Source: JBBCJM01 sp037190175
Lineage (GTDB): Bacteria > Pseudomonadota > Alphaproteobacteria > Rhodobacterales > Rhodobacteraceae
Assembly (NCBI GenBank): GCA_037190175.1
Contig: JBBCJM010000004.1
Span: 4,767-68,766 of the forward strand
DNA length: 64,000 nucleotides
Direction of reading: 5' to 3'
Shown: positions 8,817 to 16,345 of the stretch, piece after piece
How the letters are laid out: every line of letters begins with the position of its first letter
Position numbering within the stretch: the first letter of the stretch is position 1
Notes under the pieces: model-generated
What the model was told of the DNA's origin: nothing
Databases searched by the model: none
Seen by the model: the letters and a program-made list of their open reading frames with translations, nothing else
Made by a program: the position numbers and the translations under genes

Positions 8817-8835
8817 CCGGCCCTGACCGGGCCGG
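8817..8835 (+). terminator. GC hairpin in the leader of the ABC transporter operon
   Basis: CCGGCCC (8817-8823) and GGGCCGG (8829-8835) form a perfect 7-bp stem around a 5-base loop, in the 195-bp gap between the shikimate-dehydrogenase-like gene and the binding-protein gene. No T-tract follows. It could terminate the upstream transcript or structure the 5' leader. I see no other gene or clear promoter in this gap. Confidence 0.3.
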
Positions 8836-8887
8836 TTGCGCCCCTTCCGGGGGCAGATCGAACAGGATCAACAAGGGGAGGAACCAC

Positions 8888-10015
8888 ATGATCCGCAAAC
8901 TCATCGGCTCTGCCGCGCTGGCGCTGGCGCTGACGGCGGTGCCGGCTCTGGCGCAGCTCAAGGTCGGCGCGGTGGCCGAGCTTTCGGGCGCGGGCGCCGC
9001 CGCCGGCACCAACTGGCAGGACGGCCTGAAGATGGCCTTCGAGGAGATCAACGCCGCGGGCGGGATCCTGGGCCAGCAGGTCCAGATCATGGAATACGAC
9101 AGCCAGACCGACCCGCAGGTCAGCCGCGCCATGGTGCAGAAGGCCATCGACGAAGGCGCCTATGCGCTGTTCGGCACGGTGTTCTCGGGCTCGACCGTGG
9201 TCAACATGCTGATCGCCCAGCAGAACGGCATCCCGCAGTTCACGGGGTCCGAGGCGCCCTCGATCACCTCGATGGGCAACCCCTACATCTTCCGCACCAC
9301 CTTCGGCGCGCAGAAGGGGGTGCCGAAGCTGGCCGCCTACATGCAGGACGAGATGGGGGTGACCAAGGTCGGCGTGGCCTGGGCCAACACCGAGTTCGGC
9401 AAGGGCGGCTATGACGCCTTCAAGAAGGAGATGGAGGCCCGCGGCATCCAGATCGTGGTCGACGTGCCCTCGGAACAGGCGCAGTCCGACTTCTCGGCCG
9501 ACATCCTGAAGCTGAAGGGCTCGGACGCCGAGGCGATCTTCGTCTACCTGACCGAAGAGGAAAGCGCCCGCTTCCTGCGCGAGGCGCAGAAGCAGGGGCT
9601 GGCCATCCCGCTGCTGGGCGAGACCACGCTGATCGGCAACAAGGTGATCGAACTGGCCGGCGACGCCGCGAACCTCGGCATGGGCCACGTGGGCCTGACG
9701 CCCGAGGCCGACGTGCCGGAAATGACCGCGATGGTCGAGAAGTTCATCGGGAAGTACAAGTACACCCCCGACCACAACGCGATCAAAGGCTATACCGCGG
9801 CCTATTACCTCAAGCACGTCACCGAAATGGTGGGCGCGCCGGACAGCGAGGCGATCGCGGCCAGGCTGCACGGGCTGACGCTGACCGCGGCCGACTATCC
9901 CGGCATCCTGATGGACACCACCTGGGACGAGACCGGCGAGATGTCGCGCGAAAGCTTCCTGGTGCGCGTGGTGGACGGCAAGCAGGAAGTCATCGCGGTC
10001 CTGCCGCCGAACTGA
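8888..10015 (+). CDS. Branched-chain amino acid-type ABC transporter substrate-binding protein
   Basis: 375-aa periplasmic binding protein of the LivK type (Peripla_BP_6). A Sec signal peptide with an ALALALTAVPALAQ core ends near residue 22 and is followed by LKVGAVAELSGAGAAAG, the ligand-binding P-loop-like start of the family. The later YTAAYYLKHV region is also typical. A strong AGGGGAGGA lies just before the ATG at 8888. It is the first gene of a five-gene uptake operon (binding protein, two permeases, two ATPases). Members of this family in catabolic islands often take up aromatic or alicyclic acids rather than amino acids; the neighbourhood favours that. Confidence 0.92.
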   Translation: MIRKLIGSAALALALTAVPALAQLKVGAVAELSGAGAAAGTNWQDGLKMAFEEINAAGGILGQQVQIMEYDSQTDPQVSRAMVQKAIDEGAYALFGTVFSGSTVVNMLIAQQNGIPQFTGSEAPSITSMGNPYIFRTTFGAQKGVPKLAAYMQDEMGVTKVGVAWANTEFGKGGYDAFKKEMEARGIQIVVDVPSEQAQSDFSADILKLKGSDAEAIFVYLTEEESARFLREAQKQGLAIPLLGETTLIGNKVIELAGDAANLGMGHVGLTPEADVPEMTAMVEKFIGKYKYTPDHNAIKGYTAAYYLKHVTEMVGAPDSEAIAARLHGLTLTAADYPGILMDTTWDETGEMSRESFLVRVVDGKQEVIAVLPPN

Positions 10016-10030
10016 GCCTCTCCGTCACCC

Positions 10031-10094
10031 GGGGCCGCGCCAGCGGTGCGGCCCCGACCGGGAACCCGGGGAGTGCTCTCCCCCCGGGTTCCCG
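10031..10094 (+). terminator. Tandem intercistronic hairpins after the binding-protein gene
   Basis: There are two stem-loops in the 102-bp gap between binding protein and first permease. GGGGCCGC/GCGGCCCC (10031-10055) has an 8-bp stem. A second hairpin (10059-10094) has a perfect 13-bp stem around a 10-base loop. No T-tract follows, so these more likely protect the binding-protein mRNA 3' end or lower downstream expression than fully terminate. The same placement is seen after the binding-protein genes at 58876 and 46527. Confidence 0.6.
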
Positions 10095-10117
10095 CCCCCT
10101 TGGCGCAGGAGTTGCCG

Positions 10118-10996
10118 ATGGCCGAATTCATCCAGATCATCGTATCCGGCCTTGCGGCGGGTTCGATCTATGCGCTGGCCGCGGTGGGGTTCACCCTGCT
10201 GTGGCAGGCCTCGCAGACCATCAACTTCGCCCAAGGCGAGTTCGTGATGCTGCCCGCCTTCTTCGTGCTGGTGGGCATGACCATGCTGGGGATGCCGCTC
10301 TGGGCCGCGGTGATCTTCGGGCTGGTGCTGTCGCTGATCGTGCTGGGGGTGATGTTCAAGAAGCTGGTGGTGGAGCCGATGCTGCCCCACGGCACCCTGC
10401 CGCTGGTCATCGCCACCATCGCGCTGGGTCTCCTGCTGAAGGAGAGCGTCAAGGAATTCTACGGCGCCACCGCGCAGCCCTTCCCGCCGGTGTTCCCGCA
10501 GACCACGTTCCAGATCGCCGGCGCCACCGTCTCGGTGCAGGACATCGCCAACCTCGCGGTCTCGATGCTGGCCATCGGCGGGTTGCAGCTGTTCCTGACC
10601 CGCACCCGCACCGGGCGCTGCATGCAGGCCACCGCGCAGAACCCGGGCGTGGCCGAGATCCTGGGCGTCGATGTGAAGCGGATGGTGATGTACACCTTCC
10701 TGATCAACGCGGCCCTGGCCGCCATCGCCTCGGTGCTGATCTCGCCCATCTACCTCGCCAAGTTCTCGAACGGCGAGACGCTGGGGCTGGTGGCCTTCAT
10801 CGCGGCCATCGTGGGGGGCTTCAACCAGATCCGCGGCGCGCTGGTGGGCGGGCTGCTGATCGGAGTGATCGACAACATCTCGGCGGTCTATATCTCGGCG
10901 CAGTACCGCAGCGCGATGCCGCTGATCCTGCTGATCGCCATCATCATGCTGCGGCCGCAGGGCCTGCTCGGCACCCCGGAAGGGAGAACGGTATGA
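10118..10996 (+). CDS. Branched-chain-type ABC transporter permease (LivH type)
   Basis: 292-aa inner-membrane permease of the LivH family. It starts with IQIIVSGLAAGSIYALAAVGFTL and the family hallmark TINFAQGEFVML, has about eight hydrophobic segments, and carries the cytoplasmic loop TGRCMQATAQNPGVAEILGVDV that contacts the ATPases. The start at 10118 is chosen because the membrane segment begins at once and GCAGGAG precedes it. The stop overlaps the next start as ATGA. Confidence 0.92.
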   Translation: MAEFIQIIVSGLAAGSIYALAAVGFTLLWQASQTINFAQGEFVMLPAFFVLVGMTMLGMPLWAAVIFGLVLSLIVLGVMFKKLVVEPMLPHGTLPLVIATIALGLLLKESVKEFYGATAQPFPPVFPQTTFQIAGATVSVQDIANLAVSMLAIGGLQLFLTRTRTGRCMQATAQNPGVAEILGVDVKRMVMYTFLINAALAAIASVLISPIYLAKFSNGETLGLVAFIAAIVGGFNQIRGALVGGLLIGVIDNISAVYISAQYRSAMPLILLIAIIMLRPQGLLGTPEGRTV

Positions 10997-11967
10997 CCCG
11001 CTTGCAACTGCTGCTCGTCCTGCTCGGCATCGGGGCGCTGGTCGTGGCGCCCATGGGCCAGGGCAACTACATCATCTATGTGCTGAGCTCGTGGCTGATG
11101 TTCTCGATCGCCGCGATGGGGCTGAACCTGACGCTGGGCTATGCCGGGCAGGTGTCGCTGGCGCAGGCGGCCTTCATGGGGATCGGCGCCTATGTCACCG
11201 CGCTGATGACGATGAACGGCATCCACTGGATCCTCGCGGTGCGGGTGGCGGTCAGTTCCTGCTTCGCGGTGGGGCTGCTGCTGGGATATCCGGCCCTGCG
11301 GGTGCAGCACCACTTCCTGGCCTTCGTGACGCTGGCCTTCAACACGCTGCTGTTCCTGGTGCTGCGCAACGAGGAGCACATCACCGGCGGCTCCTTCGGC
11401 CTTGTCGGGATGCCGCGGCCCTCGTTCTTCGGCTGGTCCACCGGGCGGAACCTGCAGTTCTACTACTTCACGCTGGTCTGCTTCCTGGTCTCGGCCGGGA
11501 TCATGTGGTGGATCCTGCGCTCGCCCTGGGGCCGGGCCTTCAAGGCGCTGCGCGAGAACCCGATCCGGGCCGAGAGCCTGGGGCTCAAGATCCGCCGCCA
11601 GACGCTCCTGGCCTTCGCCATCGGCTCGGCCTTCGGGGGCCTCGCCGGCGCGATCCAGACCCCGCTGGTGCAGTTCATCGAGCCCGGGTCCTTCGGCCTG
11701 ATCCATTCGCTGAAGCTGCTGCTGATGGTGGTGGTCGGCGGCTCGGGCTTCTTCTTCGGGCCGATGCTGGGGGCGGCGGTGGTGATCCTGCTGCCCGAGG
11801 TGCTGCGGTTCACCGAAGGCTACTACCTGATCATCTATTCCTTCCTGGTCATCGTGCTGATGGTCTATTCGCCCAACGGCCTGATCGGCCTCGGCCACAA
11901 GATCTGGGACCGCTTCAAACCGCGCACCGAGGCCCGCGCCGACCTGCAACAGGGGGTGCAGCTGTGA
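10993..11967 (+). CDS. Branched-chain-type ABC transporter permease (LivM type)
   Basis: 324-aa permease with about nine hydrophobic segments and the LivM signature LNLTLGYAGQVSLAQAAFMGIGAY near residue 40. The ATPase-coupling loop WGRAFKALRENPIRAESLGL lies near residue 182. It pairs with the LivH-type permease to form the membrane channel. Translational coupling is visible at both ends: ATGA from the upstream gene and GTGA into the ATPase gene. Confidence 0.92.
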   Translation: MTRLQLLLVLLGIGALVVAPMGQGNYIIYVLSSWLMFSIAAMGLNLTLGYAGQVSLAQAAFMGIGAYVTALMTMNGIHWILAVRVAVSSCFAVGLLLGYPALRVQHHFLAFVTLAFNTLLFLVLRNEEHITGGSFGLVGMPRPSFFGWSTGRNLQFYYFTLVCFLVSAGIMWWILRSPWGRAFKALRENPIRAESLGLKIRRQTLLAFAIGSAFGGLAGAIQTPLVQFIEPGSFGLIHSLKLLLMVVVGGSGFFFGPMLGAAVVILLPEVLRFTEGYYLIIYSFLVIVLMVYSPNGLIGLGHKIWDRFKPRTEARADLQQGVQL

Positions 11968-12716
11968 ACGCCAACGCGCCGATCCTTTCCGTCCGCAACA
12001 TCTCGAAGCAGTTCGGCGGCATCCGGGCGGTGAACCGGGTCAGCTTCGACGTGTACCGGGGCGAGATCCTGGGGCTGATCGGGCCGAACGGCTCGGGCAA
12101 GTCCACGCTGTTCAACTGCATCCTGGGCCAGCTGAAGCCCAGCGAGGGGCATTGCGAGATCAACGGCGTCTCGACCGATGGCGTCCGCCCGGCCAGCCTG
12201 TCGCTGATGGGGGTGGGCCGCACCTTCCAGCAGCTGTCGGTGTTCCCCAAGATGACCGTGCTGGACAACGTGATCCTGGCGGGGCAGGAGCACGAGGGCA
12301 CGATGCTGAGCCGCCTGTTCGGCGCCCCGGATGCCGGGCTGACCGAAAAGGCCGAGCAACTGATCGAGTTCTTCCGGCTGACCCCCTATCGCGACACGCC
12401 GGCGGGCTCGCTGTCCTATGGCCAGCAGAAGCTGGTCGATGCCGCGATGGCCTTCATGGCCGGGCCGGGGATCGTGCTCTTGGACGAGCCCGCGGGGGGC
12501 GTGAACCTGACGATGCTGGCGCATCTGAAGGAACGGCTGATGACCTACAACCGCGAGCACGGCACCACCTTCGTGGTGATCGAGCACAACATGGAGTTCG
12601 TCATGACGCTCTGCACCCGCATCATCGTGCTGGCGCAGGGCGAGATCATCGCCGAGGGGACGCCGGAGGAGATCCGGTCGAACCAGATGGTCATCGACGC
12701 CTATCTGGGGGGCTGA
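11964..12716 (+). CDS. Branched-chain-type ABC transporter ATP-binding protein (LivG type)
   Basis: 250-aa ATPase with Walker A GPNGSGKST near residue 41, signature LSYGQQK (Tyr-Gly variant usual in LivG), Walker B VLLDEPAGGVN and the switch histidine in VIEHNM. The GTG start at 11964 shares bases with the preceding stop (GTGA) and is supported because homology (ILSVRNISKQFGG) begins six residues later. It forms the ATP-hydrolysing pair with the LivF-type protein encoded next. Confidence 0.92.
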   Translation: MNANAPILSVRNISKQFGGIRAVNRVSFDVYRGEILGLIGPNGSGKSTLFNCILGQLKPSEGHCEINGVSTDGVRPASLSLMGVGRTFQQLSVFPKMTVLDNVILAGQEHEGTMLSRLFGAPDAGLTEKAEQLIEFFRLTPYRDTPAGSLSYGQQKLVDAAMAFMAGPGIVLLDEPAGGVNLTMLAHLKERLMTYNREHGTTFVVIEHNMEFVMTLCTRIIVLAQGEIIAEGTPEEIRSNQMVIDAYLGG

Positions 12717-12717
12717 C

Positions 12718-13440
12718 ATGCTGGAAGTGAAAGACCTGGTGGGCGGCTACGGGCGGATCACTATCCTGAACGGCACCAGCTTCTCGGTGCCCAAGGCGTC
12801 GATCACCACGGTGATCGGCCCGAACGGGGCGGGCAAGTCCACCGTGTTCAAGGCGATCTTCGGGTTGCTGAACATCCACTCGGGCAAGATCCTGCTGGAG
12901 GGCGAGGACGTGACCGGCCTGCGCCCGGCGCAGATGATCGCCCGCGGCGTGACCTACGTGCCGCAGGGCCGCAACGTGGTGCCGCAGCTTTCCGTGCTGC
13001 ACAACCTGGAGCTGGGCGGGATCACCGCGAAGGACCAGGCCCGGGTGCGGGCGCGGATGGAACAGGTGATGGACCAGTTCCCCGTGCTGCGCGAGCGCAA
13101 GGACCAGAAGGCCGTCGAACTGTCCGGCGGCCAGCAGAAACAGCTGGAGATCGCCCGGGCGCTGCTGCTGGACCCGAAGCTGATGCTGATCGACGAGCCC
13201 TCCATCGGCCTGTCGCCCAACCTGGTGCAGGAGGTGTTCCAGACCCTGATCAAGCTGCGTGACGCCGGCGTGACGATCCTGATGGTGGAGCAGAACGCCA
13301 AGGCGGCGCTGGCGATGTCGGACTATGGCCTCGTGCTGGAACTGGGCCAGACCCGGATGTTCGACAAGGCCGACAGGCTGCTGAACGACCCCCGCGTGGG
13401 GCAGCTGTTCCTCGGCGGCCATATCGAGGACGCGGCCTGA
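12718..13440 (+). CDS. Branched-chain-type ABC transporter ATP-binding protein (LivF type)
   Basis: 240-aa ATPase with Walker A GPNGAGKST near residue 36, LSGGQQKQ signature, Walker B LMLIDEPSIGLSP and VEQN in the switch position, as is normal for LivF. It follows the LivG-type gene with no real gap and is the last gene of the uptake operon. A GC hairpin lies 16 bases after the stop. Confidence 0.93.
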   Translation: MLEVKDLVGGYGRITILNGTSFSVPKASITTVIGPNGAGKSTVFKAIFGLLNIHSGKILLEGEDVTGLRPAQMIARGVTYVPQGRNVVPQLSVLHNLELGGITAKDQARVRARMEQVMDQFPVLRERKDQKAVELSGGQQKQLEIARALLLDPKLMLIDEPSIGLSPNLVQEVFQTLIKLRDAGVTILMVEQNAKAALAMSDYGLVLELGQTRMFDKADRLLNDPRVGQLFLGGHIEDAA

Positions 13441-13456
13441 GCTTGCCCCGCGGGCG

Positions 13457-13474
13457 GCGGGCGATAACGCCCGC
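13457..13474 (+). terminator. Terminator-like hairpin after the ABC transporter operon
   Basis: GCGGGCG (13457-13463), loop ATAA and CGCCCGC (13468-13474) form a perfect 7-bp stem with a tetraloop just after the LivF-type stop codon. Only two T follow, so intrinsic termination is plausible but weakly supported. Confidence 0.5.
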
Positions 13475-13545
13475 TTGAACGCGGCTGAGGAAACTGTGTT
13501 CCCGCCGTGCCGGTTTGCCCCCGCGACGCAAACCGGAGAGCGCCC

Positions 13546-14820
13546 ATGTCCCGCCTGCTTCCCCTCGTCACCGGAACCCTGCTGTCCTGCCTTCTCCTCG
13601 GCCCCGGACTGGCGCAGGAGGAGGAGGAGGATGAACCCAGCCAGCCCTCGACGGGCGCCGAGGGCACCCCGCCCGGCCAGCCGGTGGAACTGGCCGCGCC
13701 CAACGCCCCCGACCAGCAGCCCGCCGTCGCCGGCCAGACCCGCGCGCCGCAGCCCGACACGCTGGCGACCCCGGCGGTCCAGCCGGTGGCCGAGGGGCTG
13801 CCGCAGCTCTGGGCGATGGAGTTCCTGCCCGACGGGCGGATGCTGGTCACCGCCAAGGCCGGCGCGATGCACCTGATCGGCCCGGACGGCGCCCCGGGGC
13901 CGGAGATCGCCGGAGTGCCCGAGGTGGACGCCGAGGGGCAGGGGGGCCTGCTGGACGTGGCGTTGGCGCCGGACTTCGAGTCGTCGGGCCTGATCTTCTT
14001 CTCCTACGCCGAGCCGCGCGAGGGCGGCAACGGCACGACCGTGGCCTCGGCCCGGCTGGTGCTGGACGACGCCGGCGGCGGCGCGCTGGAGGACATGCAG
14101 GTGATCTTTCGCCAGATGCCCACCTATGACGGCAACCAGCACTTCGGCTCGCGCCTGACCTTCGGGCCGCAGGGCGAGCTTTACGTGACGGTCGGCGAGC
14201 GTTCGGACGAAGAGCCGCGGGTGCAGGCGCAGGATCCGGCCAGCGGCCTTGGCAAGCTGTTCCGCATTGCCGCCACCGGCGAGCCCTTCGAGGGCAATCC
14301 CTTCATCGGCCGCGACGACGCCCAGCCCGAGATCTGGAGCCTCGGCCACCGCAACACCCAGGCGGCCGCGCTGGACGCCGAGGGGCGGCTGTGGATCGTC
14401 GAGCACGGGCCGCGCGGCGGCGACGAGCTGAACCGACCGGAGGCCGGGGTGAACTACGGCTGGCCCGAGGTGACCTATGGCATCGACTACGGCGGCGGCC
14501 CTATCGGCGAGGGGATCACCCAGCGGGCCGAGACGGCGCAGCCGGTCTACTACTGGGATCCGGTGATCGGGCCCTCGGGCATGGCGCTCTATGAGGGGGA
14601 GGAGTTCCCCGAATGGCAGGGCGCCTTCCTGATCGGCGGACTGGTCTCGCAGGGGCTGGTCGTGCTGCACCTGGATGGCGACCGCGTGGTGACCGAGGAA
14701 CGCGTGCCGCTGCAGGCCCGCGTGCGCGACGTTCGGGTGGGGCCGGACGGCGCGGTCTATGCCGTGACCGAGGACCGCGACGCCGGCACCTCCAGCATCC
14801 TGCGGCTGACGGGGGGCTGA
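13546..14820 (+). CDS. PQQ-dependent aldose sugar dehydrogenase-like protein (GSDH family), exported
   Basis: 424-aa protein with a signal peptide (core LLPLVTGTLLSCLLLGPGLA) and then an acidic and proline-rich linker (about residues 25-80) before a six-bladed propeller of the soluble glucose/sorbosone dehydrogenase family. Recognisable elements are LPQLWAMEFLPDGRMLVT at the first blade, QGGLLDVALAPDF, SLGHRNTQ with its His, HGPRGGDELN and GVNYGWPEVTYG. The family oxidises aldoses with PQQ in the periplasm. The start at 13546 has GGAGAG upstream. It stands alone between the ABC operon and the convergent SDR operon. Confidence 0.87.
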   Translation: MSRLLPLVTGTLLSCLLLGPGLAQEEEEDEPSQPSTGAEGTPPGQPVELAAPNAPDQQPAVAGQTRAPQPDTLATPAVQPVAEGLPQLWAMEFLPDGRMLVTAKAGAMHLIGPDGAPGPEIAGVPEVDAEGQGGLLDVALAPDFESSGLIFFSYAEPREGGNGTTVASARLVLDDAGGGALEDMQVIFRQMPTYDGNQHFGSRLTFGPQGELYVTVGERSDEEPRVQAQDPASGLGKLFRIAATGEPFEGNPFIGRDDAQPEIWSLGHRNTQAAALDAEGRLWIVEHGPRGGDELNRPEAGVNYGWPEVTYGIDYGGGPIGEGITQRAETAQPVYYWDPVIGPSGMALYEGEEFPEWQGAFLIGGLVSQGLVVLHLDGDRVVTEERVPLQARVRDVRVGPDGAVYAVTEDRDAGTSSILRLTGG

Positions 14821-14826
14821 GCGGGA

Positions 14827-15573
14827 TCAGCCCGCAGAGGCCCCTCCGAAATCCCCGAAGGCTGTCCAGCCGCCGTCCACCGGCAGCACCGCGCCGGTGA
14901 TGGCCGAGGCGGCGTCGGAGGCGAGGAAGGCCACGGCTGCCGCCACCTCCTCCGCCGCGATCAGCCGGCCCAGCGGGGTGCGGCGGCGGATGGCGGGCAG
15001 GTCCACCCGGCCGGCCTCGGCCAGCCGGCGCACCAGCGCGGTCTCCACATAGGCCGGCGCCACGGCGTTGACCCGGATGCCCCTGCCCGCCCATTCGCAG
15101 GCCATGGCCCGGGTCATCGCCACGATCCCGGCCTTGGCCGCGCCATAGGCGTTGCGCCGGGGCAGCCCGGTCAGCCCGGCGATGGAGGAGAGGTTGACGA
15201 TGGCGCCCCGCCCGCGCGCCAGCATCCCGCGCCCGACCTCGCGCGACATCAGGAAGGTGCCGGCCAGATGCACGTCCAGCACCCGGCGGAAGGCGTCGAT
15301 CCCCTGCTCGGCCGTGGGCAGGTGGCTGTCGCCGATGCCGGCATTGTTCACCAGCACCTCGAAGGGCGCCACGGCGGCCGCCATGGCCACCTGCGCCTCG
15401 TCGGTCACGTCGCAGGCCAGCCCCCGGTGCCCCGCGCCCAGTTCCGCCGCCCGCGCCGCAGCCTTCTCCCCGTCCAGATCCGCGATGGTGACGCGGCAGC
15501 CCTGCCCGGCCAGCACCCGGGCGATGGCCAGCCCGATCCCCTCGGCCCCGCCGGTGACCAGCGCCTCACGCAT
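14827..15573 (-). CDS. Short-chain dehydrogenase/reductase (classical SDR)
   Basis: 248-aa classical SDR: TGGAEGIG nucleotide site (residues 7-14), NNAG near residue 82, catalytic Ser in NLSSIAG and YxxxK in NAYGAAKAG. Asp in IADLDG suggests NAD rather than NADP preference. It overlaps the upstream SDR gene by 8 bp and is the last gene of a three-gene leftward operon with another SDR and a KstD-like flavoprotein. It converges on the PQQ dehydrogenase-like gene with a six-base gap. It is probably a ring-hydroxyl dehydrogenase; the substrate is unknown. Confidence 0.88.
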   Translation of the reverse strand: MREALVTGGAEGIGLAIARVLAGQGCRVTIADLDGEKAAARAAELGAGHRGLACDVTDEAQVAMAAAVAPFEVLVNNAGIGDSHLPTAEQGIDAFRRVLDVHLAGTFLMSREVGRGMLARGRGAIVNLSSIAGLTGLPRRNAYGAAKAGIVAMTRAMACEWAGRGIRVNAVAPAYVETALVRRLAEAGRVDLPAIRRRTPLGRLIAAEEVAAAVAFLASDAASAITGAVLPVDGGWTAFGDFGGASAG

Positions 15574-16345
15574 AGCCCGGCCGCGGCACCAGCCCCAGCA
15601 GCGACTGCGAGAGCCCGCCGTCCACCACGATGTCCTGCCCGGTCACGTAACCCGCGCGGTCGGAGGCCAGGAACAGCGCCACCTCGGCCATGTCCTGCGG
15701 GCTGGCGATGCGGCGCAGCGGCACCATGGCCTCGCGCCGCGCGCGGTTCTCGGGGTCGGCGTAGAAGGGCGCCGACATGGGCGTCAGCACCAGCCCGGGG
15801 CTGACGCAGTTCGACCGCACCCCCCGCGGCCCCCATTCATAGGCCAGCTGCCGCGACAGCATCAGCACCCCGGCCTTCGACGCCGAATAGGCCCCGCTGG
15901 CCGGCTGCGGCTGGGTGCCGGCGATGGAGGAGATGTGCACCAGCACGCCCCGCCCCCGCTCCAGCATCCCCCGGCCGAAGGCCTGCGCCGCGCTCAGATA
16001 GCCGGTCAGGTTCACGGCCAGCATCGCCTGCCAGTCGGCGGTGGTCACGGACTCCAAGGCCCCCGGCCGCAGGATCGCGGCGCAGTTGACCAGGATGTCG
16101 GCGCCCCCCTCGGTTTCCACCCGCGCCGCCGCCTCGGCCAGGCTTCCGGCATCCGCCACGTCGCAGGCCAGCGCCCGCGCGCCGCCGCCCAGCTCCTCCG
16201 CCAGCGGCGCCGAGCGGTCGGTGTCGCGGTCCAGCAGCACCACCCGCGCGCCCTGCCCGGCGAAGGCGCGGGCCAAAGCCTGACCGATGCCGCCGCCCGC
16301 GCCGGTGACGACCGCGGTCTTCCCCTCCAGCCCCAGCCAGTTCAT
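15566..16345 (-). CDS. Short-chain dehydrogenase/reductase (classical SDR)
   Basis: 259-aa classical SDR with TGAGGGIG near residue 15, NCAA in place of NNAG near residue 87, Ser in HISSIAG and the catalytic YSASK. LDRDTD after strand 2 suggests NAD. The ATG at 16345 overlaps the flavoprotein stop (ATGA), which fixes the start; a longer upstream frame is not coding. It is probably an alcohol dehydrogenase or ketoreductase acting with the neighbouring KstD-like enzyme. Confidence 0.88.
   Translation of the reverse strand: MNWLGLEGKTAVVTGAGGGIGQALARAFAGQGARVVLLDRDTDRSAPLAEELGGGARALACDVADAGSLAEAAARVETEGGADILVNCAAILRPGALESVTTADWQAMLAVNLTGYLSAAQAFGRGMLERGRGVLVHISSIAGTQPQPASGAYSASKAGVLMLSRQLAYEWGPRGVRSNCVSPGLVLTPMSAPFYADPENRARREAMVPLRRIASPQDMAEVALFLASDRAGYVTGQDIVVDGGLSQSLLGLVPRPGYA

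Noticed and set aside
13441..13545. Small gene between the LivF-type and PQQ dehydrogenase-like genes
   Set aside because: Only a hairpin and a ribosome binding site are visible; open frames here are short and lack start signals.
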